In this document: positions 8,451 to 18,375 of the stretch, piece by piece | Position numbering within the stretch: position 1 is the stretch's first letter | Layout of the letters: every line of letters begins with the position of its first letter | Assembly (NCBI GenBank): GCA_963747965.1 | Contig: CAVVGZ010000005.1 | Coordinates: 1-64,000 of the forward strand | DNA: 64,000 nucleotides | Origin: CAVVGZ01 sp963747965 | GTDB lineage: Bacteria > Chloroflexota > Anaerolineae > Anaerolineales > Anaerolineaceae | Direction of reading: 5' to 3' | Made by a program: the position numbers and the translations under genes | Notes under the pieces: generated by a model | What the model was told of the DNA's origin: nothing | Database searches by the model: none | The model's input: only the letters and a program-made list of their open reading frames with translations

Positions 8451-10817
8451 ATGACTATCACAAACCGAGTGGCTCAGTTACGCAATCAAAGCCTGGAGTC
8501 AGTGCCTACCCTCTCGGATGAGCGCGCCCGCTTGATGACTGAATTTTACAAGGATAATACCGATATGGTTTCCACACCGGTCAAGCGTGCCCGGTCATTC
8601 TATTATCTGATGGATCAAAAGGCTATTTGGATCCAGCCGGGTGAATTGATCGTTGGTGAAAAAGGCCCCATGCCGAAAGCCACTCCAACCTACCCGGAAT
8701 TATGCTGTCACACTCTTTCCGATCTGGATATGCTTGATCAGCGGCAGAAAATCCCCTTTAAAGTAGATAGCGCTGCCCGCGCTGTATATGAAAACGAGAT
8801 CATCCCCTTCTGGCAAGGGAAAAGCATGCGCGAGGGCATCTTTGCTGAAATGACACCTGAATGGAAAGCTGCTTATGAAGCCGGGGTCTTCACCGAATTT
8901 ATGGAGCAGCGCGCCCCCGGTCATACCGTTCTCGATGATAAGATCTATCACAAGGGTATGCTCGACTTCATTGACGACATCCGCCATGCAATGGCCAACC
9001 TTGATTATTTGAACGACCCCCAGGCCTACTCCCGGCAGGAAGAATTAAAGGCCATGGAAATATGTGCGCTTGCCCTGATACGCTTTGCTGAGCGCCATGC
9101 CGAATTGGCTGCCGGACTTGCAGTTCAGGAAGAAGACCCGGCCCGCAAAGCCGGGTTTGAGCAAATTGCAGCTGTCTGCAGGCAGGTTCCAGCGAACGCA
9201 CCGCGCACCTTCCGGGAGGCGCTTCAGTATTATTGGTTCGTGCATCTGGGGGTAACCATTGAATTAAATACCTGGGACTCCTTCTGCCCCGGCCATCTTG
9301 ACCAGCATCTCCTGCCTTTTTATCAGGGCGAGATCTCAGCAGGAAAGCTTACCCGCCAGGGCGCAGAAGAACTGCTGCACTGTTTTTGGATCAAGTTCAA
9401 TAACCAGCCAGCTCCACCCAAGGTGGGCGTCACGGCAGCAGAAAGCGGCACATACACCGATTTTGCCCAAATCAACCTTGGCGGTGTTCTGCCTGACGGA
9501 TCGGATGCTGTATCTGAATTAACCTACCTGCTGCTGGATGTGATTGAAGATATGCGCCTTTTGCAGCCAAGTTCATCCATCCAGGTGAGCAAAAAGAACC
9601 CTGACCGTTTTATTAAACGAGCGGCTAAAATTATACGTACCGGTTTTGGACAGCCCTCCATTTTCAATAGTGACCTGATTGTGCAGGAGCTGGTCCGCCA
9701 GGGGAAGGACTTGATAGACGCCCGTAAAGGCGGGTCGAGCGGGTGTGTTGAAGTAGGTGCCTTTGGCAAGGAAAACTATAACCTCACCGGATATTTTAAC
9801 CTTCCCAAAGTTCTGGAAATCACCCTTAATAATGGTGTTGATCCGCGCACCGGGCGTTTGATTGGTATCCCAACCGGAGACCCATCCGGCTTTTACTCTT
9901 TTGAGGATTTGTTTACTGCCTTTGAAATACAATTGCGCTATTTCATCGATGTGAAGATTCGTGGAAACAACCTTATTGAGCGTCTCTATGCCGCGTATAT
10001 GCCGGCACCTTTTCTCTCGCTGCTAACGGATGATTGCATCACAAACGGTAAGGATTACCATGACGGGGGTGCACGTTACAACACTTCCTATATCCAGGGG
10101 GTGGGTATTGGCACCATAACAGACTCGCTAACCGCAATCCAGCAGCATGTCTTTACAAACCAGAGCATCAGCCTGGCAGAATTGATCAAGGATTTACAGG
10201 AAGATTTTACAGGCTGCGAAAATCTCCGCCAGAAACTTATTAACCGCACACCCAAGTATGGAAACGATGATGAAATTGCTGACCAGATGATGGTGCGCAT
10301 TTTCGATACTTACTATAAAGCAGTGGATGGGCGCAAAAATACCAGGGGTGGAACATACCACATTAACATGCTGCCTACGACTGTGCATGTCTACTTTGGG
10401 TCGGTTACCGGAGCCACAGCGGATGGGCGCCGGGCGTTTACACCGCTCAGCGAGGGTATTTCACCGGTACAGGGCGCTGACCGCTGCGGGCCTACCGCTG
10501 TTCTGCGATCTGCCGCCAGGATGGATCATATCCGTACTGGTGGCACGCTTTTAAACCAGAAACTCACCCCCGAGCTGCTGAAAGACGATAGCGGTCTGAT
10601 GAATTTAGTGCAGCTGGTGCGTACTTACTTCAAGCTGGATGGCCATCACATCCAGTTCAACGTAGTGGATGCTGCCACATTGCGCGCCGCCAAAAATTTC
10701 CCGGATCAACACCGTGACCTGATTGTGCGGGTGGCTGGCTATTCCGATTACTTCTGCGACCTGGGCGAAGCTCTGCAGGATGAGATCATAGCCCGGACGG
10801 AACAAAAAGCATTCTGA
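8451..10817 (+). CDS. hypD: Glycyl radical enzyme, probable trans-4-hydroxy-L-proline dehydratase
   Basis: The protein has 788 residues, the family length. The thiyl-radical Cys is in SGCVE (Cys432, with Glu434 as the general base), and the glycyl radical is in RVAGYS (Gly763). Both lie two residues short of the published numbering for Clostridioides difficile HypD (Cys434/Glu436), and long N-terminal stretches match what I recall of that enzyme (ELIVGEKG, TYPELCCH, FTEFMEQRAPGHTV, ELNTWDSF). HypD removes water from trans-4-hydroxyproline to give pyrroline-5-carboxylate, which is then reduced to proline. No pyrroline-5-carboxylate reductase is next to it, so it must be elsewhere if the call is right. 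Other GCVE dehydratases (glycerol or propanediol type) are less similar. Confidence 0.85.
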   Translation: MTITNRVAQLRNQSLESVPTLSDERARLMTEFYKDNTDMVSTPVKRARSFYYLMDQKAIWIQPGELIVGEKGPMPKATPTYPELCCHTLSDLDMLDQRQKIPFKVDSAARAVYENEIIPFWQGKSMREGIFAEMTPEWKAAYEAGVFTEFMEQRAPGHTVLDDKIYHKGMLDFIDDIRHAMANLDYLNDPQAYSRQEELKAMEICALALIRFAERHAELAAGLAVQEEDPARKAGFEQIAAVCRQVPANAPRTFREALQYYWFVHLGVTIELNTWDSFCPGHLDQHLLPFYQGEISAGKLTRQGAEELLHCFWIKFNNQPAPPKVGVTAAESGTYTDFAQINLGGVLPDGSDAVSELTYLLLDVIEDMRLLQPSSSIQVSKKNPDRFIKRAAKIIRTGFGQPSIFNSDLIVQELVRQGKDLIDARKGGSSGCVEVGAFGKENYNLTGYFNLPKVLEITLNNGVDPRTGRLIGIPTGDPSGFYSFEDLFTAFEIQLRYFIDVKIRGNNLIERLYAAYMPAPFLSLLTDDCITNGKDYHDGGARYNTSYIQGVGIGTITDSLTAIQQHVFTNQSISLAELIKDLQEDFTGCENLRQKLINRTPKYGNDDEIADQMMVRIFDTYYKAVDGRKNTRGGTYHINMLPTTVHVYFGSVTGATADGRRAFTPLSEGISPVQGADRCGPTAVLRSAARMDHIRTGGTLLNQKLTPELLKDDSGLMNLVQLVRTYFKLDGHHIQFNVVDAATLRAAKNFPDQHRDLIVRVAGYSDYFCDLGEALQDEIIARTEQKAF

Positions 10818-11096
10818 TTTTTTTACCACTATAAATCTTGCCCCTTCTATCTATGGATATTTCAAGATTTATTAAAATGGATTGGTTTTAATAGGAAATG
10901 CGCATCATAGTTGCAACAGGGATATTCAAGGAAATGGCGTATAATTTGCTAAATAGTGGTATTGGAACCAGGCATAAGCTTTTGTTTTATCCAGGATTAC
11001 CTGCATGCCTGCCAGATGGTAAGCTTAGTCTGCAGTTTGTTGGAATGATTTTCACAGCCAATTTGCCTGGATTTTTTTTATAAGCAGGATAAAGAT

Positions 11097-12162
11097 GTGT
11101 TAGACGGTCAAGCGGAAAAACAAAATAACAGAAAGATCAAGCTGCGGCGAATCACCACCCTGGTCTTCCTTGGATTAGGCGTTTATGTCATTTTTCCACA
11201 ATTATTAAAACTGGAAAATTCATGGAACGTGCTGCTCAGTCTTACGCTCTGGGCAGTATTCCTGGCTTGCATAGTCGAAATCCTGGCTTACGTAAGTAAC
11301 GGCTATCTCATGCAGCAAATCCTTGAACATACCCAGGAGCACGTTCCTCTGCTATACAGCACATTGATTGTTCTTGGGTCGCTCAGCGTGGGGTTTGTCG
11401 CTGGAGGAACTGTAGGCAGTTCAGCAGCCATCTTCCACTGGACCAAGCAAAAAGGGGGCAATAAACAGGTTCCATTTCTAGCGAGTTTTTTACTCTCCAT
11501 GTCCAATAATTTAATGCTGCTGTGGCTCTCCATATTTGGAATAGTCCATTTAATTATTATCCGTGATTTAAGCCGCGCCGAGGTCATCGGGTACAGCGCC
11601 AGTATGACCCTGATGGTGACACTGGTTGCCGGAACTGTGCTGGCCGGCCGTTACAGGGACCGGTCGGTTGATTTCCTCAACTGGATGGCCACGGCAGCTT
11701 GCGCGCCTGAAGCTTCATAATTATGATCAAAATCTTACCCGCGCCGAACTGTGTAACATCTTTCTTGCCTGGGACAGTCTGTGGCAGGACAAGAAATATA
11801 AATTGGTAATGGGGGCATTTTTTTATGTAATGTTTGACATGTCAGCCCTTTTCTTACTATTCCTTGCAGCTGGAATAAAAATTACACTTGGAATGCTGCT
11901 GTCCGGTTATGCGCTCCCGCTGCTCCTGGGAAAAATCGCCTTTATTTTACCGGGTGGGGTGGGCGTTGTTGAAACCAGTATGATCGCTATCTTTAGTGGA
12001 ATGGGTGTACCACCGGCCACTGCAGTGATTGTCGTGCTGGTATTCCGGCTGCTGACCTTCTGGATACCGACAATCGCCGGATTCCCGATAGCTGCCTTTT
12101 TGTTAAATCATAATCAAAAAAAATTTATCGTTGATGCAGATCAAGATTCTGTGATCTCATAG
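11097..12162 (+). CDS. Flippase-like / lysylphosphatidylglycerol synthase TM-family protein, one frameshift
   Basis: This is a UPF0104-type integral membrane protein of about 350 residues. The first part (11097 to about 11700) begins with a GTG preceded by AGGA and contains several hydrophobic helices, with the conserved-looking GFVAGGTVGSSAAIFHW in the middle. The second frame, offset by one base near 11700, continues with three or four helices and the family's GKIAFILPGGVGVVETSM motif. These proteins are polytopic and are linked to lipid or glycolipid transfer; the catalytic LPG synthase domain is absent. A short, frameshifted gene follows 18 bases later on the same strand. Confidence 0.75.
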
Positions 12163-12180
12163 CCCCCGGGAGGAACATCT

Positions 12181-12608
12181 ATGGACCATGTAGTCTATCT
12201 GGATTCGTCTGCAAAAGAGCTTGAGAACCTTCTGGCAGGTAAAAAGACGATGGTCATCAGAGGGGCAGCCGGCAGAAAAATGCCTTATGGCAGGGTGAAC
12301 GTCAATGATATCCTGTATTTTATTAACAATAATGGTGAGGGTATGGTAAGAGGGCAAGCCAGGGTTAAATAGTGTGATAAATTCCGACCCATTAACCCCT
12401 GAAGCCGCCTCCAAAATGTTAGAAATTCATCAAAACGCATTGCAGCTTACAGAGAGTCAGCGTAAGCGCTGGCAAGGTCAAACGCTACCTGGTGCTCATC
12501 GAGGTTGCGGATGTCCAGCAAGTTGAGGAATTTCAAATTGATAAGAGCCAATTTGGAAACATGGATGACTGGCTGCTTGTGGAAAAAATTGAAAACGTAA
12601 AGTTATAA
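12181..12608 (+). CDS. Small hypothetical protein (about 140 aa), two frameshifts
   Basis: The first frame (12181-12372) starts with MDHVVYLDSSAKELENLL and contains RVNVNDILYFINNNGEG. An extra A near 12368 causes a stop. Dropping it continues with NSDPLTPEAASKMLEIHQN, and a second slip near 12475 leads to KRYLVLIEVADVQQVEEF and ends at 12608. The pattern of a beta-rich start with a GDxVYF-like turn, then a helix, then a strand ending in a conserved-looking tail, suggests a PUA/ASCH-like small domain. That is a guess from layout only. No partner indicates a function. Confidence 0.45.
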
Positions 12609-12766
12609 AAAAATATTCCTTCCTGATATCCAAAGAATGTCATTTTATCCCCGGTTATGATCAGCCTGATCATTAGCCTGCATCCTGGGGGACAGTATAT
12701 GTACGGCAGGCTTTCCAAAAATTTTTACTGGCTTAAGCCAACCTTCTGTATGGAAATTTAAATGGA

Positions 12767-13351
12767 TTACAGGTCCCTGCTGACGGACTCGCTCCAGGCT
12801 TTAATCTGTTCCCAATTCCGGTAATCTCCCGGGACTCCCTGCACCACAACCATGACAAAGGCAGCCTCCCACCACTTCAAGCGGAAAGTCTCCAGCTTGC
12901 CATTAAAGAATGCGATATTGACCGGTTTGACATTGGGAGCCGAATTGATCATCGGCTTCAAATAATAGCCAATTGTCGTGAATCGTTCCTTGATGCACAA
13001 AGAGCCAGCTTTTTGAGGGGCCTTTGCCAGCGAAGGATCGAGTGTTAATGGGATGTCGGCCAGTTTTTCCCCCGGCACCTGGGTCAGGCGCATGGCGCAG
13101 GCAAAATATGCCACCTTTTTATTGCCCAAAACCTCACGGTGTTTTTTCAGGAAACTGCGTGCCGCCTTATGCCAGCCGAAAATCATTGGCGCGCCTACCA
13201 CAACGGCATCGTAAGATTCAACAGAGGTAACATCCTGGATATTCTTTAAATCGGCGTTATGGCCGGTCTCGATTAAGTGATTGGCAATTGTTTCAGCCAC
13301 CTCTGCAGTGGAACTGGAATTTGTTGCATAGGTTACCAGTATTCTACTCAT
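12767..13351 (-). CDS. Flavodoxin domain protein
   Basis: This 194-residue cytoplasmic FMN-binding protein begins with the phosphate-binding loop ILVTYATNSSSTAEVAETIA (residues 4-23). AVVVGAPMIFGWHKAARSFL follows at about residue 50, the second FMN loop in flavodoxin-like oxidoreductases related to HemG-type protoporphyrinogen oxidase. The region after residue 110 is longer than in simple flavodoxins and contains no cysteine cluster. It stands alone between a plus-strand gene and a CoA-binding protein on the same strand. The redox partner is unknown. Confidence 0.8.
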   Translation of the reverse strand: MSRILVTYATNSSSTAEVAETIANHLIETGHNADLKNIQDVTSVESYDAVVVGAPMIFGWHKAARSFLKKHREVLGNKKVAYFACAMRLTQVPGEKLADIPLTLDPSLAKAPQKAGSLCIKERFTTIGYYLKPMINSAPNVKPVNIAFFNGKLETFRLKWWEAAFVMVVVQGVPGDYRNWEQIKAWSESVSRDL

Positions 13352-13474
13352 TACCTGACCCTTGTTATTACCCTTCCAATTGGAACCGGCCTTGGAATGG
13401 TTTTGACGGGATAATCCTGAAATGGACCATTTTCCATGCCAATCCCGGGAATCCTTTGTTATGGATGGGTTTTT

Positions 13475-13915
13475 CTAGTATTGTCTGAAGAGTTTGGCGA
13501 AAAATTTATGAAATCCGTGGATAGAATTTACCTCTCCGGCGTACATGAGGATGCATTTACCTTCCACCGGGTTTACTCCCAATTCACTGGCAGCCTTTGA
13601 AGTCTCTGCGGATTGGGCACCCTGCTGAAGCCATATTTTCCGGATCCCGGCTGCGACCGATTCCCTTAAAACCTGGGCAGATTTCTGAGGCGGCAGGCAG
13701 ATTACGACGCCATCCACCTTGCCGGCCAATTCCGCCACGCTGGGATAGCATTTATCCCCGGCAACCAGGTCCATGTTCGGATTGACACCGTATACTTCGA
13801 AACCGCGCGATTTTAATTCGGTATAGATGGCGGTGCCAAATTTCTTATCCGAACGGGAAACGCCTGCAATGGCCAATCGTTTAGCCTGTAAAAAATCCTC
13901 AACATTTTTTTCCAT
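13475..13915 (-). CDS. CoA-binding domain protein (YccU-like)
   Basis: This 146-residue Rossmann protein starts with a helix, then LAIAGVSRSDKKFGTAIYTEL (dinucleotide/CoA loop). GVNPNMD and VDGVVICLPPQKSAQVLRE follow, then IWLQQGAQS and a C-terminal CILMYAG. These are the conserved blocks of the single-domain CoA_binding_2 family. The members are usually soluble and of unsettled function. The N-terminal ATG has a weak upstream purine run. It shares orientation with the flavodoxin gene but is separated from it by about 120 bases. Confidence 0.85.
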   Translation of the reverse strand: MEKNVEDFLQAKRLAIAGVSRSDKKFGTAIYTELKSRGFEVYGVNPNMDLVAGDKCYPSVAELAGKVDGVVICLPPQKSAQVLRESVAAGIRKIWLQQGAQSAETSKAASELGVNPVEGKCILMYAGEVNSIHGFHKFFAKLFRQY

Positions 13916-14449
13916 AATCCTGTCCTTTATTTAAAAAGAGGTTGGTGTCAGAGCTATTATATGACCAAATTTGCTGAAATTGTTTAAAAAAACAGGAATT
14001 GTTGGTAAGTTCTCAGGTATAAATGGAATAGACCCGGGAATTTAAAATCACCTGCCGAAATCTTTGCTCATTAAATTGGAGGATGAGAATTGCTGAAATT
14101 CGGTCAGCCGAAACCGGACTATTTTTATATTATCCCTTCTGACTGATACTATAATTAATTTGACGATTTTTATTTGATCCGTATAGGCTGGCTGAAAGAC
14201 AACCAATAAATTTGGATTGTACCGTGTGGTTTTGATATACCACAGTCATCTAACCGCATGCGGCCGGCCTGGAATTGGAATCAATCATGCGGCACAGGAC
14301 TCAACTCAGCGAAGCATGCCCTGGATTGGCAATCCCGGCTTCCAGCTGATAATCATTATAAGACGGGGTAACCGGTCTGCCGGACTGGAATGTATCCCTG
14401 CAGAATAAGAAAAAACCGGTTGCATTCTAAAAGGGATGCAGGAGACAAG
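13916..14449. other. Divergent intergenic region before the glucan operon
   Basis: This 534-base region separates the minus-strand CoA-binding gene from the plus-strand glucan genes, so it must hold both promoters. A plausible plus-strand promoter is listed at 14160-14187. A minus-strand small frame and a plus-strand frame at 14217-14408 lack ribosome-binding sites and motifs, so I do not call genes. Confidence 0.4.
14160..14187 (+). promoter_or_regulatory. Candidate sigma-70-like promoter for glgA-glgE
   Basis: TTGACG and TATAGG are separated by 16 bases and lie about 265 bases before the glgA start. The -35 is good, the -10 moderate. Only consensus similarity supports this. Confidence 0.3.
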
Positions 14450-15661
14450 ATGGCGGAAATTAATAAGGTGGCGCTGTTTACCAATGAGTACCCCCCTACT
14501 ATTTACGGGGGAGCCGGGGTTCATGTCGAATACCTCAGCAGAGAACTGGCAAAAACCGTAGCGGTGGAGGTGCGCTGCTTTGGTGACCAGGTGGTTGATA
14601 GCCCAAACCTGCGGGTCAGGGGTTATGGTGCCTGGCCGGAGGCAAAGAAGAATACCGACCCGCGTTTTGGCGGAGCGCTGGATGCCATCCACCGCAGCAT
14701 TTCCATGGCGAAGGATAACCTGGATGCCAGCATTGTGCACTGCCATACCTGGTATGTGCAGTTTGCCGGTTTTCTGGCAAAGAAGTTGTGGGGTGTTCCG
14801 TTTGTGCTGACCACCCATTCCCTGGAACCGCTGCGCCCCTGGAAGGTGGAGCAGCTTGGCAATGCCTACTACCTCAGCACGTGGATTGAGAACAACGGCA
14901 TTACCGAGGCGGATGCGGTTATTGCCGTTTCTCAGGAAACGCGGAATGATGTCCTGCGCTGTTTTCCGGGAGTGGATGCGGGAAAGGTGCATGTGATCCA
15001 TAATGGCATTGACCTGCAGCAGTACCGCATGAACCCGGCGCGGGATGCCCTTGTCCGGCGCGGGGTGGATCCGGAGCAGCCGTACGTCCTGTTCGTCGGG
15101 CGCATCACGCGCCAGAAAGGCATCATCCACCTGGTGAATGCCATCCCGCATATTGATCCATCCATCCAGGTTGTCCTTTGTGCCGGGGCGCCGGATACTC
15201 AAGAAATCGGCCGGGAAATGGCAGAAGGGGTAGCAGACGTCATGGCAAAGCGGCCCGGTGTGGTCTGGATCCAGGAGATGCTGCCCCGCCAGGAAATTAT
15301 CCAGTTCTACTCGCACGCGGCTGTGTTCTGCTGCCCCTCGGTTTATGAACCGTTTGGCATCATCAACCTGGAAGCGATGGCATGCGAGACTGCGGTGGTT
15401 GCTTCTGCGGTTGGAGGCATCCCGGAAGTGGTTATCCCCGGGGAAACCGGCCTGCTGGTGGATTTGGCCTTGAAGGAAGGCACTTTTGATCCGGTTGATG
15501 CCGAAAAATTTTCCCTGGATCTGGCAGAAGCCATTGACCAGACAGCCCTTAATCCAGGCCTGCGTGAAAAATTTGGTAAAAACGGGCGCCAGCGGGTGGA
15601 AGACCATTTCAGCTGGGAGGCAATTGCCCGCCAAACCATGGCACTGTACCGGTCACTCTGA
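14450..15661 (+). CDS. glgA: GT4 glycogen synthase / maltose-1-phosphate synthase (GlgA/GlgM type)
   Basis: This 403-residue retaining GT-B glycosyltransferase uses ADP- or UDP-glucose. NEYPPTIYGGAGVHVEYL near residue 11 is the N-terminal glycine-rich loop of the Corynebacterium-type synthases. LFVGRITRQKG starts the nucleotide-sugar domain, and Glu300/Glu308 form the E-x7-E pair (EPFGIINLE). The ATG at 14450 is chosen because GCAGGAGAC precedes it; an in-frame upstream start at 14390 has no such site. The gene is followed 21 bases later by glgE. In that context the enzyme may make maltose-1-phosphate from ADP-glucose and glucose-1-phosphate (GlgM) rather than, or as well as, elongating glycogen. 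Confidence 0.88.
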   Translation: MAEINKVALFTNEYPPTIYGGAGVHVEYLSRELAKTVAVEVRCFGDQVVDSPNLRVRGYGAWPEAKKNTDPRFGGALDAIHRSISMAKDNLDASIVHCHTWYVQFAGFLAKKLWGVPFVLTTHSLEPLRPWKVEQLGNAYYLSTWIENNGITEADAVIAVSQETRNDVLRCFPGVDAGKVHVIHNGIDLQQYRMNPARDALVRRGVDPEQPYVLFVGRITRQKGIIHLVNAIPHIDPSIQVVLCAGAPDTQEIGREMAEGVADVMAKRPGVVWIQEMLPRQEIIQFYSHAAVFCCPSVYEPFGIINLEAMACETAVVASAVGGIPEVVIPGETGLLVDLALKEGTFDPVDAEKFSLDLAEAIDQTALNPGLREKFGKNGRQRVEDHFSWEAIARQTMALYRSL

Positions 15662-15682
15662 AGCGAGTATTGGAGGAATTGT

Positions 15683-17668
15683 ATGCAGCCATCCATAAGC
15701 AGAAAACGGGTCATTATTGAAGGGGTCACCCCGGAGATTGACGGGGGAAGATTTCCTGTCAAGCGCATCATTGGCGATGAAACTGTGGTGGAAGCCGATG
15801 TCCTGGCAGACGGGCATGATGCCCTATCCTGTGCGCTGCTCTACCGCAAAGCATCCGATGAGGCCTGGAACGAAGTACCGATGGAAGCGCTGGGCAATGA
15901 CCGCTGGAAGGCTTCTTTCAGCACCATGGAAATGGGGCGCTGGTTCTATACCGTGCAGGGCTGGGTAGATCCCTTTAAATCATGGAGGCGTGACCTGAAA
16001 AAACGGGTGGATGCCGGGCAGGATATCGGCGTTGACCTTTTAATTGGGGCGCAGCTGGTTGAAGAAGCCTATCAGCGTGCTGATAAGACGGATAAGAACT
16101 GGCTGGCAACCTATACCGAATCCCTGAAGGCCGGGGGAGAGGACGCTCCCCGGCATGCCATGTCACCCGAACTGGACAGGCTGATGCACCTGCATGCACC
16201 GCGCCGCTATGCTACAACCTATGACCGGGAGCTGGAAATGGTGGTTGACCGGGAACGGGCGCGCTTTGGGGCATGGTACGAGATGTTCCCGCGTTCCTGC
16301 TCGCAGGAAAAGGGGCAGCACGGCACCTTCAAGGATGTTGAGAAGCGCCTGCCGTATATCGCTGAGATGGGTTTTGATGTCCTGTACCTGCCTCCCATCC
16401 ATCCGATCGGCAGCAGCTTTCGTAAAGGGCGCAACAATTCCACCACGGTTGCTCCGGGAGATCCGGGCAGCCCGTGGGCGATCGGTTCGGCGGAGGGCGG
16501 CCATAAAGCCATCCACCCGCAGCTGGGTACCCTGGAGGACTTCCGCCGCCTGGTGCAGGCCGCGGCGGGGTACGGCATTGAGCTGGCGCTGGATATCGCT
16601 TACCAGTGCGCCCCTGACCATCCCTATGTTTCAGAACATCCCGGGTGGTTCAAACGGCGCCCGGACGGGACCATCCAGTACGCCGAGAACCCGCCCAAGA
16701 AATACCAGGATATCTACCCGTTCGATTTTGAAAATGAGCAGTACGAAGCCTTGTGGGAGGAACTCAAGGATGTTGTGACGTACTGGGCTAAACAGGGGGT
16801 GCGCATTTTCCGGGTGGATAACCCGCATACCAAGCCATTCCCGTTCTGGGAGTGGCTCATCCCGGAAATTAAAAAGGATTACCCGGACGCCATCTTCCTG
16901 GCAGAGGCTTTCACCCGCCCCAAAGCGCTTTACGGGCTGGCAAAACGCGGCTTCACCCAGTCTTACAACTACTTCCCCTGGCGCAACACCAAGTGGGAAC
17001 TGACCGAATATATGAAGGAACTTACCCGCAGCGAGGTGAGCGAGACCATGTGCGCCAACCTCTGGCCGAACACGCCGGATATCCTGACCGAGTACCTGCA
17101 GTTCGGCGGGCGTCCGGCTTTCATGTCGCGCTTCATCCTGGCAGCCACCCTGGGAACCAGCTACGGAATTTACGGACCCGCCTTTGAGCTTTGTGAAAAT
17201 ACCGCGATTGCCCCGGGAAAAGAGGAATACCTCCATTCGGAAAAATACGAAATCAAGCATTGGGATCTTGACCAGCCTGACAGCCTGCGGGACCTGATCG
17301 GCAGGGTGAACCGCATCCGGCATGATAACCCGGCTTTTCAAACCAACCACGACCTGCGCTTCCACGAGGTGGACAACCGGGAAATCATCGCTTACTCAAA
17401 GAGCAGCCCGGACGGGACCAACCGGGTGCTGGTGGTGGTCAACCTGGACCCGCACTATAAACAGTCCGGCTTTATCACCCTCCCCCTGGAAGACCTGGGG
17501 CTGGAAGCGCGCCAGCCGTACCAGGCGCATGACCTGCTGACGGACGCCCGCTACCTGTGGCACGGGGAGCGCAACTACGTTGAGTTAAACCCGCTGACCG
17601 TGCCGGCGCATATTTTTGTGATGCGGCGCAAGGTGCGCACTGAGCATGATTTTGATTATTATTTGTAG
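15683..17668 (+). CDS. glgE: Alpha-1,4-glucan:maltose-1-phosphate maltosyltransferase
   Basis: This 661-residue GH13_3 enzyme transfers maltose from maltose-1-phosphate to an alpha-1,4-glucan. The N-terminal beta-domain (residues 1-190) is followed by the TIM barrel starting at RARFGAWYEMFPRS. The catalytic nucleophile is Asp379 (FRVDNPHTKPF) and the acid/base is Glu408 (FLAEAFTRP). Their spacing of 29 equals that of the characterised Streptomyces enzyme (Asp394/Glu423). A GGAGG lies just before the ATG. With the upstream GT4 synthase it completes the GlgM-GlgE glucan pathway. No trehalose synthase (TreS) or branching enzyme is present in the window. Confidence 0.95.
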   Translation: MQPSISRKRVIIEGVTPEIDGGRFPVKRIIGDETVVEADVLADGHDALSCALLYRKASDEAWNEVPMEALGNDRWKASFSTMEMGRWFYTVQGWVDPFKSWRRDLKKRVDAGQDIGVDLLIGAQLVEEAYQRADKTDKNWLATYTESLKAGGEDAPRHAMSPELDRLMHLHAPRRYATTYDRELEMVVDRERARFGAWYEMFPRSCSQEKGQHGTFKDVEKRLPYIAEMGFDVLYLPPIHPIGSSFRKGRNNSTTVAPGDPGSPWAIGSAEGGHKAIHPQLGTLEDFRRLVQAAAGYGIELALDIAYQCAPDHPYVSEHPGWFKRRPDGTIQYAENPPKKYQDIYPFDFENEQYEALWEELKDVVTYWAKQGVRIFRVDNPHTKPFPFWEWLIPEIKKDYPDAIFLAEAFTRPKALYGLAKRGFTQSYNYFPWRNTKWELTEYMKELTRSEVSETMCANLWPNTPDILTEYLQFGGRPAFMSRFILAATLGTSYGIYGPAFELCENTAIAPGKEEYLHSEKYEIKHWDLDQPDSLRDLIGRVNRIRHDNPAFQTNHDLRFHEVDNREIIAYSKSSPDGTNRVLVVVNLDPHYKQSGFITLPLEDLGLEARQPYQAHDLLTDARYLWHGERNYVELNPLTVPAHIFVMRRKVRTEHDFDYYL

Positions 17669-18130
17669 GAGAAGGATGCTGGTAGCTGGTAGCTGTGCCC
17701 CTCAGGGAGCAGAGAGGAGTAGATCAGAATTTGGCAGGCAATCCAATCTTGATTTTCCGCAGGTTGGCGTTGAGGGAGGGGGAGCGGTGCAATGCAAGTA
17801 TTTGAACCCTAGCGTTGCGTCGCCGGAACCCCAACGATCCGGGATTACGATTTAAATGCTATTGGTAAGAATTTGTTATGCCAGAATAACCAGGAAAACC
17901 TCAAATTCAAATTTTACCCCACTCGCTTAGGCGGGGACTGCGCCCTGCCAAGATCTGGCAGGACTACGCCCGACCAGCAAAAATTGCGGATGCAATGACA
18001 AACCGATCCTGACGCGAATGCACGTCAGGACTGACGCAAGTTAACGCGAGAGGGGAGGGGGGGAATTTTAAGAAACGAATAAGGCTGCGGAAGGTGAATA
18101 TTAATTTGAAGAATGCCAGGATCCAGGGAA
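17669..18130. other. Intergenic region with two hairpins
   Basis: There is no gene that I can support. Two compact inverted repeats occur: CCTGCCA/TGGCAGG (17944-17962) and CCTGACG/CGTCAGG (18008-18029, 8-base loop). They look like REP-type or terminator stems, but no T-run follows either one. The region ends in the pseudogene remnant at 18131-18375. Confidence 0.4.
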
Positions 18131-18375
18131 TTACCAAAACCGCCATACACACCATTCCTTTAAGAGGGTGGCGAGAATGGCGGTTACCAGCAGGAGCTGG
18201 AAAACGAGCAGGCGCGGCGCACCACATGGTGTGCGGGATGGGAGCGGATTTCTGCCAGGACACGCTCGAAGGCGCGGCGGTTGAGGAGGCGGGATACTTT
18301 TAGCGATTTTTTGGGATAGGCGCAGAGGATGTTAAGTGCGGAACTTCCACGACCGGGGGAATCGATTTGAAAATC
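18131..18375 (-). pseudogene. Remnant of an unrecognised gene with one membrane segment
   Basis: A minus-strand frame lacking a start reads coherently from 18375 (DSPGRGSSALNILCAY, then KVSRLLNRRAFERVLAEI and RSHPAHHVVRR). One base of slip then leads into a strongly hydrophobic segment (LLVFQLLLVTAILATLLKEW) and a stop at 18131. A TGA lies directly before the first residue. The amphipathic arginine-rich part followed by a membrane anchor suggests the C-terminal end of a membrane protein. Family unknown. Confidence 0.3.

Noticed and set aside
14306..15634. Long minus-strand frame of 442 codons opposite the GT4 synthase
   Set aside because: It is a shadow of a GC-biased conserved gene; its sequence is His/Pro/Arg-rich with no domain.
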